DNA from: Campylobacterota bacterium
GTDB taxonomy: Bacteria > Campylobacterota > Campylobacteria > Campylobacterales > Sulfurimonadaceae
NCBI GenBank assembly: GCA_040752835.1
Contig: JBFMGG010000007.1
Span: 558,001-622,000 of the forward strand
Direction of reading: 5' to 3'
DNA length: 64,000 bases
Shown piece after piece: positions 39,077-48,558 of this stretch; position 1 is the first letter of the stretch, and each line of letters opens with the position of its first letter. The notes below the pieces were generated by a model. It worked only from the letters and a program-made list of their open reading frames with translations, was not told the DNA's origin and searched no databases. A program made the translations under genes and the position numbers.

Positions 39077-39211
39077 ATGTCTTACGCGAGCATCATTATG
39101 GAAACATTCTCGATGCACGTAATAAATTTCAAAGCTTGTTTGCGTGATAATTCTCTCAACATACCCCTCCCACCTCTACACAAAGTGCCAACGGAGGGGT
39201 TTTCTGCATGA
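39077..39211 (+). CDS. Possible leader peptide upstream of the Abi gene
   Basis: A 44-residue open frame begins at ATG 39077, 5 bases after GGAG, and ends at TGA 39209-39211, overlapping the Abi start codon (ATGA). Its last codons run through the hairpin that hides the Abi ribosome-binding site. It has no recognisable domain. The coupling suggests that its translation opens the downstream site. It may be a chance frame. Confidence 0.4.
   Translation: MSYASIIMETFSMHVINFKACLRDNSLNIPLPPLHKVPTEGFSA
39163..39200 (+). promoter_or_regulatory. Hairpin covering the Abi ribosome-binding site
   Basis: ACCCCTCC (39163-39170) pairs exactly with GGAGGGGT (39193-39200), loop 22 bases, followed by TTT. The right arm is also the only good ribosome-binding site (GGAGGGG, 8 bases before ATG 39208). 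The structure could act as terminator, translational lock, or both. Confidence 0.5.
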
Positions 39212-40140
39212 ATGACTTACAATCCAAACTTCAAAATCTAAAAAATCAAACAAACGGTTACACCAAATCTCCAAAAACTTTTGAAGAGCAACTCGATCAT
39301 TTAAAAAATAAAAACCTCATCATCACCAATGAAGCCTATACCCTCAAAAAACTATCTCATATCAACTATTACAGATTAAGTGCCTATTTCCTGCCATTAC
39401 AACATACAAAAACATCTGTGTTGGAAGGGATTTTTTTAGACGATGTACGATTTGAAGATATTTTGGAACTCTTTTTTTTTGATGCAGAGCTTCGTAAAAT
39501 CGTCTTTAAAGCAATCGAATCCATTGAAGTCTATTTCAGAACACAAATAGCCTATCATCATTCACTCGCTTATGGAGCATTCGGCTATCTTGATCCTGCA
39601 AATTTCAAAACATCCCCTGAATTTTTCGACAAAGTTATGCAGAGTATTCGAGAAGAAACAGGGCGTTCAAGTGAAACCTTTATCTCCCATTTCAGGGACA
39701 AATACGGTACTACCGATCTTCCTATCTGGGCAATGGTCGAAGTGGTTTCGATGAGCACCCTCTCTAAAATCTATGCGATACTCAAAACCTCAGAACAACA
39801 GGCGGTAATATCGTCACTCAACGGTGTCAGTAAAGACCTTTTTCACAACTGGTTCCACGCCCTGACCGTCATCCGCAACATCTGCGCCCACCACAGCCGT
39901 CTGTGGAACAAGACACTGGGCGTCAGTTTCGAAAAACCGCGCAAGATCAAAGCCTTTCATCCGTAGCAAGGAGACAAGATTTTCTTTGCCCTCAGCGTCA
40001 TCGCATTTATCCTCGATGCCATCGGCGAAGAGAGTGATTTCAAAAGCAATATTACAGCACTGATGGCAGCTCATCCTAAAATCAATATCAAAGCGATGGG
40101 ATTTATGGATAGATGGGAAAAGATGGCAGTTTGGGAATGA
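39208..40140 (+). pseudogene. Abi_2 (AbiD/F-like) abortive-infection protein, interrupted by an in-frame TAG
   Basis: The first 252 residues match the Abi_2/HEPN-type family: FEEQLDHLKNKNLIITNE, INYYRLSAYFLPL and the HEPN-like RNICAHHSRLWN near residue 230. This group acts in phage exclusion, probably as an RNase. Codon 253 is TAG (39964-39966). The same frame then continues 58 more codons to TGA at 40140 with family-like sequence (IFFALSVIAFILDAI). The gene is therefore either truncated by a nonsense mutation or read through. The catalytic-type RN..H motif lies before the stop, so the short form might still act. The region is AT-rich. Confidence 0.8.
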
Positions 40141-40162
40141 CGATCAATACGGAGATTTATTT

Positions 40163-40807
40163 ATGAAAAAAATACTTAATGAAGCAAAAGCTGATGCTAT
40201 TGCTGTCTACAAAGCACTTGATATTGCAAGTGGTGGGAATCTTTCCCTCATAAAACAAAGCATAGCGCAATCATTCCAAGGATTTTTAGAAGCAAAATTC
40301 AATAGTCTTGTTTTGGATGTACTATCGAATGATATAAGTGAAGATGAGCTTATGGAGTTTATTCATTCTCAATCCGATGGTAATAAAAAGTTCATTTCAA
40401 ATCTCATTTTAAAAAACATGAACGCCGACAATCGAATTACCACTTTTTTGCTGGCAAAACTTTGGGTTCAAAAAATGAGAAATGGCTCGCTCAATTACTA
40501 TGAATCATCACTTTTTGCAAATATTAATACATTAACAGCACATGATTATGAAGTTTTTTATGATTCATTTCTAAATATTTCTTTGTACCAAAACAAAGAA
40601 AATATGTTCCAAACAACAACTTTACCTGAAAATGGACACTACATTACATCACTCAATAAATTTAAAAGTATAGGAATAATTGCTGATATTGGCGCATTTG
40701 ATGGTGGTTCTATAATCGAAGAAAATAATTTGAAAATAAGTTTTCTAAAAACCCCTTTTTCAGATATCTTTTTCGGATATCTTCAGGAGTTTTTTGAAAG
40801 CAATTAA
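40163..40807 (+). CDS. Hypothetical protein in the AT-rich Abi patch
   Basis: The 214-residue protein has no signal peptide or clear motif. It is mostly helical, with a C-terminal stretch of hydrophobic residues (DIFFGYLQEFF) that is too short for a certain membrane helix. GGAG lies just before the ATG. It starts 22 bases after the Abi frame ends and shares its low GC content, so both probably arrived together. I do not recognise the family; a defence role is only a guess from position. Confidence 0.7.
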   Translation: MKKILNEAKADAIAVYKALDIASGGNLSLIKQSIAQSFQGFLEAKFNSLVLDVLSNDISEDELMEFIHSQSDGNKKFISNLILKNMNADNRITTFLLAKLWVQKMRNGSLNYYESSLFANINTLTAHDYEVFYDSFLNISLYQNKENMFQTTTLPENGHYITSLNKFKSIGIIADIGAFDGGSIIEENNLKISFLKTPFSDIFFGYLQEFFESN

Positions 40808-42057
40808 ATCAATCCTATCAACGCCACCAGCAACACCGGAGGCGTAATCACCAACCCTACTTTCATGTATTCGCCCCAACCGATCTTAACCCCTTTTTGC
40901 GCCAAAACGTGGAGCCAAAGAAGGGTCGCGAGCGATCCGATCGGAGTCATTTTAGGCCCGAGGTTACATCCGATGATGTTGGCATACGCCAGTGCGCTGT
41001 TCCCCGCCTCCGCAATCGCGATGTCCATAATCATAACGGTCGGCATGTTGTTCATCACCGAGCTGAGGATGGCGGATAAAAAACCCGTCCCGATCACGGC
41101 GTAGACATTCCCCATACTCTGAAGCTCCGTAATCACCCCTGCGAGATAGGTCGTTAATCCGCCGTTTTTGAGGCCATAGACGACGACATAAAGCCCGATA
41201 CTGAACCACACGACCTGCCACGGTGCCGCTTTGATCGTCATGATCGGTTTGGTCGCTTTGAAGTACGTCGCGATGGCGAGGAATACCAGCGCCCCGCCGA
41301 GCGCAAACACCGAAACGGGGAGATGATACGCATCCCCGATAAAATATCCTACCATGAGCAATCCCAAGAACCACCAGCTGAGGCGGAACATCGTCATGTT
41401 TTTAATCGCACTCTCAGGGGTGGCGAGGTTTTCGACGTCGATGTGAGTGGGAATATCCTTGCGGAAAAAGAGCCACAGAACGACGATCGAGGCGATAATG
41501 CTCAGGAGATTCGGGAGGAACATCGTCCGCGCGTATTCCCAAAAGCCGATGTCAAAATACCCTGCCGTCACAATGTTGGTGAGGTTGGAGATGACGAGCG
41601 GATTGGAGGCGCTGTCGCCGATAAATCCCCCCGCCATCAAAAACGCGAACATCGCGACGGGGTTCATCTTGAGGTACTTCATCTTCGCCAGAATGATCGG
41701 GGTGAGGATCAGCGCCGCCCCGTCATTGGCGAAAAAGGCCGATACGAGGGCGCCGAGGATCATCATATAGACAAACATCAAATGGCCGTTGCCACGGGAA
41801 AGACGTGCCATTTTCAACGCCGCCCATTCGAAAAAGCCGATCTCATCGAGTACCATCGAGAGCAGGATAATCCCAATAAATGCCAGCGTCGCGTCCCAGA
41901 CGATTCCCGTCACCGTCCACACGTCGCCGAGGCTGACGACACCGAGGCTAACCGCCGCGACAGCGCCGACCGTCGCCGTCGTCCCGATCTGAAGCCCACG
42001 CGGCTGCCAGATGATAAAGATTAATGTGCCTAAAAACAGAGCGATCGCCAATGCCAT
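40804..42057 (-). CDS. arsB: ArsB-type arsenite efflux permease
   Basis: The 417-residue inner-membrane protein has about 10-12 hydrophobic helices and belongs to the ion transporter superfamily (ArsB/NhaD/CitM). Motifs include NDGAALILTPIIL near residue 110 and NNMPTVMIMDIAI near residue 340. It is divergent from arsR-arsC across a 100-base region with an ArsR-type dyad, which strongly favours arsenite export over sodium/proton exchange. It converges on the unknown gene at 40163, overlapping by 4 bases. Confidence 0.85.
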   Translation of the reverse strand: MALAIALFLGTLIFIIWQPRGLQIGTTATVGAVAAVSLGVVSLGDVWTVTGIVWDATLAFIGIILLSMVLDEIGFFEWAALKMARLSRGNGHLMFVYMMILGALVSAFFANDGAALILTPIILAKMKYLKMNPVAMFAFLMAGGFIGDSASNPLVISNLTNIVTAGYFDIGFWEYARTMFLPNLLSIIASIVVLWLFFRKDIPTHIDVENLATPESAIKNMTMFRLSWWFLGLLMVGYFIGDAYHLPVSVFALGGALVFLAIATYFKATKPIMTIKAAPWQVVWFSIGLYVVVYGLKNGGLTTYLAGVITELQSMGNVYAVIGTGFLSAILSSVMNNMPTVMIMDIAIAEAGNSALAYANIIGCNLGPKMTPIGSLATLLWLHVLAQKGVKIGWGEYMKVGLVITPPVLLVALIGLI

Positions 42058-42095
42058 TTTGGACTCCGATGGAAAAATTACGAAATTGTATCACA

Positions 42096-42115
42096 ATATC
42101 AATATATCTTGATAT
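42096..42115. promoter_or_regulatory. Probable ArsR operator
   Basis: The inverted repeat ATATCAA-N6-TTGATAT lies between the divergent arsB and arsR genes, 39 bases from the arsB start and 43 bases from the arsR start. ArsR repressors bind such AT-rich dyads and release on arsenite binding, so both directions may be controlled together. Confidence 0.65.
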
Positions 42116-42157
42116 ATTATTTTTATTTCGTTACACTGTCACCAATCGGAGGTACTT

Positions 42158-42481
42158 ATGGACGTATTTTTAGAAACCGTATCGGCACTGAACGACGAAA
42201 CACGTGTCAAATTACTGGCATTTCTGGATACTCACGGGCCGCTGTGCGTCTGCGACCTGCAGGAGAGCTTTGGCATGATCCAGTCGCGCCTCTCTCGCCA
42301 CCTCAAAATCCTCAAAGACGGGGGATTTTTACGGGTCGATCGGTGCGGTACGTGGGCCTATTACTCCATCCGAAGTCCCCTGGATCGCTTCCGCAGCGAA
42401 GCGCTGGCCGAAATCCGCTGTCTGGGGATCGATCTTCCCCCACTTGTCAAACTATCACAAACCGGAGAATGTACCCTATGA
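42158..42481 (+). CDS. arsR: ArsR-family metalloregulator
   Basis: The 107-residue winged-helix repressor has the As(III)-binding motif LCVCDLQ in the recognition helix region (Cys pair near residues 30-32) and the SRLSRHLKIL DNA-binding helix. It would repress arsB and its own operon. GGAGG precedes the ATG. Its stop overlaps the arsC start (ATGA). Confidence 0.93.
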   Translation: MDVFLETVSALNDETRVKLLAFLDTHGPLCVCDLQESFGMIQSRLSRHLKILKDGGFLRVDRCGTWAYYSIRSPLDRFRSEALAEIRCLGIDLPPLVKLSQTGECTL

Positions 42482-43146
42482 AAAACGTCCTTATCCTCTG
42501 CACCGGCAACAGCTGCCGCTCCATCATGGCCGAAGCGCTCATCAACGCCAAAATGGGAGATCGTTACCGTGCCTACAGTTCCGGCGTTCGCGCCAGCGGC
42601 CGAGTCAATCCCAACGCCCAAAAGCTCCTCACCGAAAAAGGGATCTGGCGAGACGAATACCATTCCAAAACCCTTGACACGATGATGGGTAAAGAATACG
42701 ATCTAATCGTCACCGTTTGCGACCATGCCCACGAAACATGCCCGATGTTCCCCCGTCCCGTACCGAAAATCCACGTCGGTTTCGAAGACCCCGACGGAAA
42801 AGGCTACGAAGCGTTCGAAGAGACCTACCGAGAGATCGAATCGTCCCTTTTGCCCGCAATCGACGGGTTTTTCAACCCAATCGAAAAGGCCGTCTCCGCT
42901 ACCGCTGAGGGAGTCAAAATCAACTTTACGGGAGGCATTGCCAAAAACACCGTCTTTACAATGGTCCAGAACTGCCAGAACGGCCAATGCGATTGTATGA
43001 GCGACGAAACGAAAGCGAAAATCGCCTCGATGGAAGTAGGCGGAGAAGACGGAAACGTCGAGTTGACACTCGGCGGGCAAATCACCAAAGAAGAAGTCGA
43101 AGCCGCGCTGGCAAAATCGAAAGTGCTCCCCGGATGCGGGTGCTGA
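42478..43146 (+). CDS. arsC: Arsenate reductase (thioredoxin type) with Cys-rich C-terminal extension
   Basis: Residues 1-135 form a low-molecular-weight phosphatase-fold ArsC with the CTGNSCRS loop (Cys near 8) and the redox pair in VCDHAHETCP (about 82 and 89), so it should reduce arsenate using thioredoxin. Residues about 145-222 are an added domain with the Cys motif CQNGQCDC and a C-terminal CGC, not part of normal ArsC (about 130-140 residues). The extension may bind arsenite and pass it to the exporter; this is inference. It is coupled to arsR by ATGA and followed by the MFS gene after 4 bases. Confidence 0.9.
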   Translation: MKNVLILCTGNSCRSIMAEALINAKMGDRYRAYSSGVRASGRVNPNAQKLLTEKGIWRDEYHSKTLDTMMGKEYDLIVTVCDHAHETCPMFPRPVPKIHVGFEDPDGKGYEAFEETYREIESSLLPAIDGFFNPIEKAVSATAEGVKINFTGGIAKNTVFTMVQNCQNGQCDCMSDETKAKIASMEVGGEDGNVELTLGGQITKEEVEAALAKSKVLPGCGC

Positions 43147-43150
43147 TCGG

Positions 43151-44359
43151 ATGAGTCATCCGGTAAACGATCACGAACAGATCATTAAACCTAATCCGCT
43201 CAATAAAAACATCGTCGGCCTCGGGGCCAACAGTTTTTTTACCGATTTTTCGACCGAGATGATCCTGCCGTTGCTGCCCATCTTTCTGGAGCGGTTCCTG
43301 CACGCGACGAAAACGCAAATCGGCCTGATCGAGGGGCTTGCCGAGCTCTCCGTCGCCCTCCTTATCGCCCTATCGGGGTTCTACTCCGACCGCCTCGGGC
43401 GGCGCAAGGGGATCGTTGTCTTCGGATACGGCCTCTCCAATCTCATCAAACCCCTCGCTTTCTTCGCCCAAAGCGCCACGATGATCGCCACGATCCGGAT
43501 CGGCGACCGTCTGGCCAAAGGGATCCGTGTCGCCCCGCGCGACGCGCTCATCAGCGCCTCTACCCCAAACGGCACGAGCGGCTTCGTATTCGGTTTTCAC
43601 AAAATGATGGACGGCGCGGGGGCGCTGGCGGGTTCGTTGGCCACCTTCGCCCTTTTGTGGGCGCTGGGAGAGAGCGAAGAGACGTTTCGCACGATCTTTG
43701 CCCTCAGCCTCATCCCGGGGCTTATCTCGATGGCGATACTGGTGTTCGTCATCACCGATGCCCCCTTCACCCCGGCTCCGGCCAAACGGTTTCGTCCCGA
43801 TGCCCTGCCCGCAGCGTTTTACACCCTTGTCTTTTTCCAGACCCTTTTTAGCCTCTTTGCGATGAACTATTCGTTCATGATCCTCAAGGCGGGCGACAAC
43901 GGCGTGGCGCTGGCGATGATCCCGCTCGCCTACGCCCTTTATAACCTGACGCAGGCGTTTTTCGCGATCCCCATCGGCCGTCTGGCCGATCGCTTCGGCA
44001 AAGCGACGCTGCTGGCCTTCGTCTATCTCGCATTCGGCCTGGGGGCGATGGCGATGGCCTGGGGAGGAGTATGGGGTGCGTGGATCGGGTTCGGAATCTA
44101 CGGCTTTTTCGCCGGGGGGTTCAACGCGCTGGCCAAGGCGATCATCTCCGACACGGCGCCGCAGGAGCTCAAAGCGACCGCTTACGGCGTTTATTACACC
44201 TCAGTCGGGCTCGCTACGCTCGCATCGCTTGTAATGGCGGGGTGGCTCTGGGACACATTCGGCAGCACAACCCCCTTTTGGATCGCCGGAGGTTCGGCCC
44301 TGGCGCTTGCCGCGATTTTGTACGCATCACGCGGACGCTTTTCGCTCACTGCGGACTAA
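43151..44359 (+). CDS. MFS transporter of the ars operon
   Basis: The 402-residue protein has about 12 hydrophobic helices and the MFS loop motif SDRLGRRKG between helices 2 and 3, repeated as ADRFGKAT in the second half. It is the third gene of arsR-arsC-MFS. It does not show the features of ArsJ, and no GAPDH gene is adjacent, so its substrate is open: an arsenical or an unrelated efflux substrate. The ATG lies 4 bases after arsC. Confidence 0.88.
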   Translation: MSHPVNDHEQIIKPNPLNKNIVGLGANSFFTDFSTEMILPLLPIFLERFLHATKTQIGLIEGLAELSVALLIALSGFYSDRLGRRKGIVVFGYGLSNLIKPLAFFAQSATMIATIRIGDRLAKGIRVAPRDALISASTPNGTSGFVFGFHKMMDGAGALAGSLATFALLWALGESEETFRTIFALSLIPGLISMAILVFVITDAPFTPAPAKRFRPDALPAAFYTLVFFQTLFSLFAMNYSFMILKAGDNGVALAMIPLAYALYNLTQAFFAIPIGRLADRFGKATLLAFVYLAFGLGAMAMAWGGVWGAWIGFGIYGFFAGGFNALAKAIISDTAPQELKATAYGVYYTSVGLATLASLVMAGWLWDTFGSTTPFWIAGGSALALAAILYASRGRFSLTAD

Positions 44360-44767
44360 TCAGCGAAATTTAACGCCCTCGTAGCGGTCATACACCCATT
44401 CGGCGACGGCCTGACGCTCTTTTTCACTCAGTTTCCCCTTGAGCGAAGGCATGATCCCGAATTTTTCGATCGCCATCGGATGGCACATGCTGTACTGGAT
44501 GTCGGGGTTTTCGATGTAGTCTTTGATGAACGCGATAATCACGCGGCGTTTGACGTCATCGTCCTCGTCGGCGATTTGGACGTTTTCTTTGAGGCGGTGG
44601 GATACTTCCACCATCGGGGGAGCTTTGAGGGTATGGAGGTTACGGATCACCTCTTTTTTTTCCATCATTTCGACGTGGCACGAGGCGCAGTGTTTTTGAT
44701 AGAGGGCATATCCTTCGCCGCCCCACGCGACGAGGGCCGAAGCGGCCAGTGAGAACGCAATTTTCAT
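44360..44767 (-). CDS. Monoheme c-type cytochrome
   Basis: The 135-residue protein has a signal peptide (IAFSLAASALVAWG), a heme site CASCH near residue 29 and a probable axial Met in FGIMPSLKGKLS near the C-terminus, as in small periplasmic electron carriers. It converges directly on the MFS gene stop. Its redox partners are unknown. Confidence 0.88.
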   Translation of the reverse strand: MKIAFSLAASALVAWGGEGYALYQKHCASCHVEMMEKKEVIRNLHTLKAPPMVEVSHRLKENVQIADEDDDVKRRVIIAFIKDYIENPDIQYSMCHPMAIEKFGIMPSLKGKLSEKERQAVAEWVYDRYEGVKFR

Positions 44768-44826
44768 CCGGTTCCTTTTTTATCGGGAATGGTAGCGGTT
44801 TTGGAGATACAAGGAATTGACGTAAA

Positions 44827-46320
44827 TCAATGTCCCCCCATCACCTTCTCGATTTCGGCGGGTTTATCGTGGATGCCGAAGCGGTCGATGATCGTTTTGG
44901 TCGCTTCGTTCTGCCCGACTACCTCGACCTCCTTGCCCATCTTGCGCAGCTTGATCACCGCTTTATCAAGGGCATGGACGGCCGAAATATCCCAGAAGTG
45001 GGCGCGCGTGACGTCGATGATGACGTGTTTGACCGCTTCGCGGTAATCAAACGCATCGGCGAAACGCTCGGCCGAGTTGAAAAACACCTGCCCGACGAAT
45101 TTGTAGACGCGGGTAGAGCTGGTCTCCTCGAACGATTTTTCCCAGTAAAGAAAATGGCTGATCTTGTTCGCAAAAAAGAGCGACGCCAGCAGCACCCCGG
45201 TGAAGACCCCCAGCGCGAGGTTGTGGGTCCAGACCACGACGATGACGGTCGAGAGCATCACGACGTTCGTGGAGAACGGAAGGGTCTTCAGACCTTTGAT
45301 CGAGCCCCAGTTGAACGTCCCGATCGAGACCATGATCATCACCGCCACGAGCGCCGCCATCGGGATGATGGAGATCAGGTCACTCATGAAAACGACCATG
45401 ATGAGCAGCAGCACCCCGGCGATCAGGGTCGAGAGGCGTCCCCGGCCGCCCGATTTGATGTTGATGACCGACTGCCCGATCATCGCGCATCCGGCCATAC
45501 CGCCCATGCACCCGCTGGCGATGTTGGCGACCCCCTGCCCTTTTGCCTCGCGATTTTTGTCGCTGTCGGTGTCGGTCATGTCATCGACGATCGTCGCCGT
45601 CATGAACGATTCGAGCAGCCCCACCGCCGCCAGCGCCGCGGAATAGGGGAAAATGATCGCGAGGGTCTCGAGACTGAGCGGCACTTCGGGCCACAGAAAA
45701 ATGGGGAGGGTGTCGGGGAGCTGCCCCATGTCCCCGACGGTACGCACATCGAGGCCCAGATAGACGGCGACGGCGGTCAATACGACGATCGTCACCAGCG
45801 GCGAGGGGATCAGTTGACCGAGTGTGGGAACATACGGGAACAGGTAGATGATCGCCAGCCCCGCCGCGGTCAGGGCGTAGACATGCCACGTGACGTTGGT
45901 GAGTTCGGGAAGCTGCGCCATGAAGATCAGAATCGCCAGCGCGTTCACGAACCCGATCACGACGGTGCGGGAGACGAAGCTCATCAGCATTCCCAGCTTC
46001 AGATACCCCGCCAGGATCTGCAAAACTCCCGTAAGGATCGTCGCGGCCAGCAGATACTGCAGCCCGTGTTCTTTGACCAGCGTCACCATCAAGAGAGCCA
46101 TCGCCCCAGTGGCGGCCGAGATCATCCCGGCACGACCGCCAACGAACGCGATCACCGTCGCGATACAAAACGAGGCGTAGAGCCCCACCTTCGGATCGAC
46201 CCCCGCGATGATCGAAAAGGCGATCGATTCGGGGATGAGCGCCAGGGCGACGACGATCCCGGCGAGGATATCGGCGCGGATATTGCCGAACCACTCCTCT
46301 TTTTTTGACAACAAAAGCAT
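44827..46320 (-). CDS. SulP-family anion transporter with STAS domain (first copy)
   Basis: The 497-residue inner-membrane protein has the SulP core ([28 protein letters not shown]) and a C-terminal STAS domain (about 405-495). SulP proteins carry sulfate, bicarbonate or related anions. The frame extends to 46410; ATG at 46320 is preferred since AAGGA lies 5 bases upstream. It is divergent from mnmH. The substrate cannot be read from sequence; bicarbonate would suit an autotroph, sulfate or selenate would suit the neighbours. Confidence 0.9.
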   Translation of the reverse strand: MLLLSKKEEWFGNIRADILAGIVVALALIPESIAFSIIAGVDPKVGLYASFCIATVIAFVGGRAGMISAATGAMALLMVTLVKEHGLQYLLAATILTGVLQILAGYLKLGMLMSFVSRTVVIGFVNALAILIFMAQLPELTNVTWHVYALTAAGLAIIYLFPYVPTLGQLIPSPLVTIVVLTAVAVYLGLDVRTVGDMGQLPDTLPIFLWPEVPLSLETLAIIFPYSAALAAVGLLESFMTATIVDDMTDTDSDKNREAKGQGVANIASGCMGGMAGCAMIGQSVINIKSGGRGRLSTLIAGVLLLIMVVFMSDLISIIPMAALVAVMIMVSIGTFNWGSIKGLKTLPFSTNVVMLSTVIVVVWTHNLALGVFTGVLLASLFFANKISHFLYWEKSFEETSSTRVYKFVGQVFFNSAERFADAFDYREAVKHVIIDVTRAHFWDISAVHALDKAVIKLRKMGKEVEVVGQNEATKTIIDRFGIHDKPAEIEKVMGGH

Positions 46321-46507
46321 CATTTTCCTTTGTTCCAATACTTTCTCAACCCAATTAACATTCAGGAAGCTTTGCAGATGAAAGACGCAGTGAGAAGACG
46401 GAGATTTCACGCCATTTTAGCAGCCGTTGGATAAAGACGCGTTAAAAATAGCGGTAAACCCTGCGACTCATGCCCCCCTCAGCCGCCGAGTGATACAATT
46501 ACGCACC

Positions 46508-47521
46508 ATGCAAACCATACCGATTGAAACGTTTTTAGAAACGCTTGACACCTACGATCTCGTGATCGATGCCCGCAGTCCGCGCGAATACCACGAATCC
46601 CATGTTCCGGGTGCCCGCAATTTTTACGCCCTGAGCGACGAGGAACACCGGATCGTCGGAACCCTCTACAAACAGGTCTCAGCGTTCGAGGCACGGGTGC
46701 AGGGGGCCTCGTACGTCTGTGTCAACGCCTCGAACCATATCAAGGAACTCTATCCCGCGTTCACCCCGAATTCCAAGATCGCCATCTACTGCGCCCGGGG
46801 AGGGATGCGTTCCTCTTCCCTTTCGACCATTTTTTCGAGTATCGGCTACCGTATCGACCGCATCAAAGGGGGCTACAAACAATACCGCCGATACGTGGTC
46901 GACTATCTCGATGCCCTCCCCCCGATCCGCTTCATCACCCTCTCGGGACATACGGGATGCGGCAAAAGCGAACTCCTCGGAGGCCTCGAAAACGTCCTCG
47001 ACCTCGAAAAAATGGCCAACCATTACGGCTCGGTTTTCGGTGACGTCGGGGGGTGCCAGCCCAGCCAAAAAGAGTTTCAAAACCGTCTCGTGCACGGTTA
47101 CCGCGCCCTCGATCCCCGCAGACGCGCTTTTGTCGAGTCCGAGAGCAAACGGATCGGCCGGCTCACCCTCTCGGCCGCGATTCACGATCAGATGATGCAC
47201 GGGTTCCGCGTCGAAATCACCGCTCCGCTGGATCAGCGGGTCAAGCGGATCATGCGGATGTACGACCGGATGGACGGGGCTTTTTTCCGTGAACGGATGG
47301 AGCGTATCTCCCCGTATATCAGCCGTGAGGACAAAGCGGCCGCATTGTGCGCGTTCGACAACGGCGATCTGCCCCGCGTCGCTGAAATACTCCTCGTGCA
47401 CTATTACGACAAAGTCTACAAAAGATCCCACAAACCCGATCTCACGCTTCACAACGACGATCCGGCGCAAACCGTTCGGACCCTTGCCGAACTGCAGCGC
47501 GAACTGGACAGTCGCGCATGA
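46508..47521 (+). CDS. mnmH: tRNA 2-selenouridine synthase (MnmH/SelU/YbbB)
   Basis: The 337-residue enzyme replaces sulfur by selenium in 2-thiouridine of tRNA wobble bases, using selenophosphate. It has an N-terminal rhodanese domain with the catalytic Cys in YCARGGMRSSS (about residue 97) and a C-terminal P-loop domain (SGHTGCGKSELLGGLE near 145). The frame extends upstream to 46427, but ATG at 46508 fits family N-termini. No clear ribosome-binding site is seen. It overlaps selD by 4 bases. Confidence 0.94.
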   Translation: MQTIPIETFLETLDTYDLVIDARSPREYHESHVPGARNFYALSDEEHRIVGTLYKQVSAFEARVQGASYVCVNASNHIKELYPAFTPNSKIAIYCARGGMRSSSLSTIFSSIGYRIDRIKGGYKQYRRYVVDYLDALPPIRFITLSGHTGCGKSELLGGLENVLDLEKMANHYGSVFGDVGGCQPSQKEFQNRLVHGYRALDPRRRAFVESESKRIGRLTLSAAIHDQMMHGFRVEITAPLDQRVKRIMRMYDRMDGAFFRERMERISPYISREDKAAALCAFDNGDLPRVAEILLVHYYDKVYKRSHKPDLTLHNDDPAQTVRTLAELQRELDSRA

Positions 47522-48555
47522 TGAACACCGACGCCAAACTGACCAAATACGTCCGCGCCTCGGGATGTGCGGCCAAACTCTCTCCCGGCTCGCTCGGCGA
47601 CGTCACCTGCCGTCTCGTGTCGTTTCACAAAGACCTTCTTGTCGGATTCGAAGGGAACGAAGACGCGGGGGTATTCCGGATCGACGATACAAACGCGATA
47701 GTGCAGACGCTTGATTTCATCACCCCCGTCGTCGACGACCCGTTCGTCTACGGCCAGATCGCGGCGGCCAATTCGCTCAGCGACGTCTTCGCGATGGGAG
47801 GCGATCCCAAAACGGCCCTCAACATCGTCGGGTTCGACGGCAAGAACCACACGACCGAGATCCTGAGCGAGATCCTTCGGGGCGGCCAGAGCAAGGTCGC
47901 CGAGTGCGGCGCGGTGATCGTCGGGGGGCACACGATCGAAACCCCCGAAATGATCTACGGCCTCTCGTGTACGGGATTCGTCCACCCACAGCGGATCTTG
48001 CGCAACAACGCCGCCCGGGAGGGGGACCTGATCGTCCTGACCAAACCGCTGGGAGTGGGAATCCTCGTCACCGCGATCAAAGCCGATCTTCTCGATGCCG
48101 CCGCCGCGATGCGGGTCGCCGAATCGATGCGCACCCTTAACTACAAAGCTTCCCTCATCGCACGCGAATGCGACGCGCATGCTTGCACCGACGTTACGGG
48201 GTTCGGATTTTTGGGGCACCTGTACGAGATGTGCACCCCCTCCACCTCGATCGAGGTGGAGAGTTCATCCGTCCCCTTTTTCCCCGAAGCGCTTCCGATG
48301 GCGTCGATGGGAATCATCCCCGCGGGGAGCTACGCGAACCAAGAGTACCTCGGTTCCAAGGTCCGTTTTACACGCGACATCGGCGCGGACCGTGAAATGC
48401 TCCTCTTCGATGCCCAAACCTCCGGGGGGCTGCTGATCGGGGCAAGCCCCGAAAATGCGCGCGCCATCACCCGGCGGTGCCGTGACGAAGGGATCGACGC
48501 CGCCATCGTCGCGCAGGTGGTCGCCAGACGCGATGCCGATATTTTCGTAGGATAG
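47518..48555 (+). CDS. selD: Selenide, water dikinase (selenophosphate synthetase)
   Basis: The 345-residue enzyme makes selenophosphate from selenide and ATP. The catalytic Cys and Lys are seen in GCAAKLSPG near residue 20; the position is Cys, not selenocysteine, and the second Cys of the E. coli GCGCK motif is Ala. The AIR-synthase-like ATP motifs (TLDFITPVVDDPF, AANSLSDVFAMGG) are intact. It feeds MnmH directly upstream; no selA or selB is in the window. Confidence 0.96.
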   Translation: MMNTDAKLTKYVRASGCAAKLSPGSLGDVTCRLVSFHKDLLVGFEGNEDAGVFRIDDTNAIVQTLDFITPVVDDPFVYGQIAAANSLSDVFAMGGDPKTALNIVGFDGKNHTTEILSEILRGGQSKVAECGAVIVGGHTIETPEMIYGLSCTGFVHPQRILRNNAAREGDLIVLTKPLGVGILVTAIKADLLDAAAAMRVAESMRTLNYKASLIARECDAHACTDVTGFGFLGHLYEMCTPSTSIEVESSSVPFFPEALPMASMGIIPAGSYANQEYLGSKVRFTRDIGADREMLLFDAQTSGGLLIGASPENARAITRRCRDEGIDAAIVAQVVARRDADIFVG

Positions 48556-48558
48556 ACC

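Noticed and set aside
43151-44359. ArsJ organoarsenical exporter
   Set aside because: No adjacent GAPDH gene, and the N-terminal sequence is that of a general MFS permease.
44830-46308. 492-codon frame antisense to the SulP gene
   Set aside because: The His/Arg/Asp-rich product is low in hydrophobic residues and mirrors a clear membrane protein.
47518-48555. Selenocysteine-containing SelD
   Set aside because: The catalytic position is a Cys codon and no internal TGA occurs in the frame.
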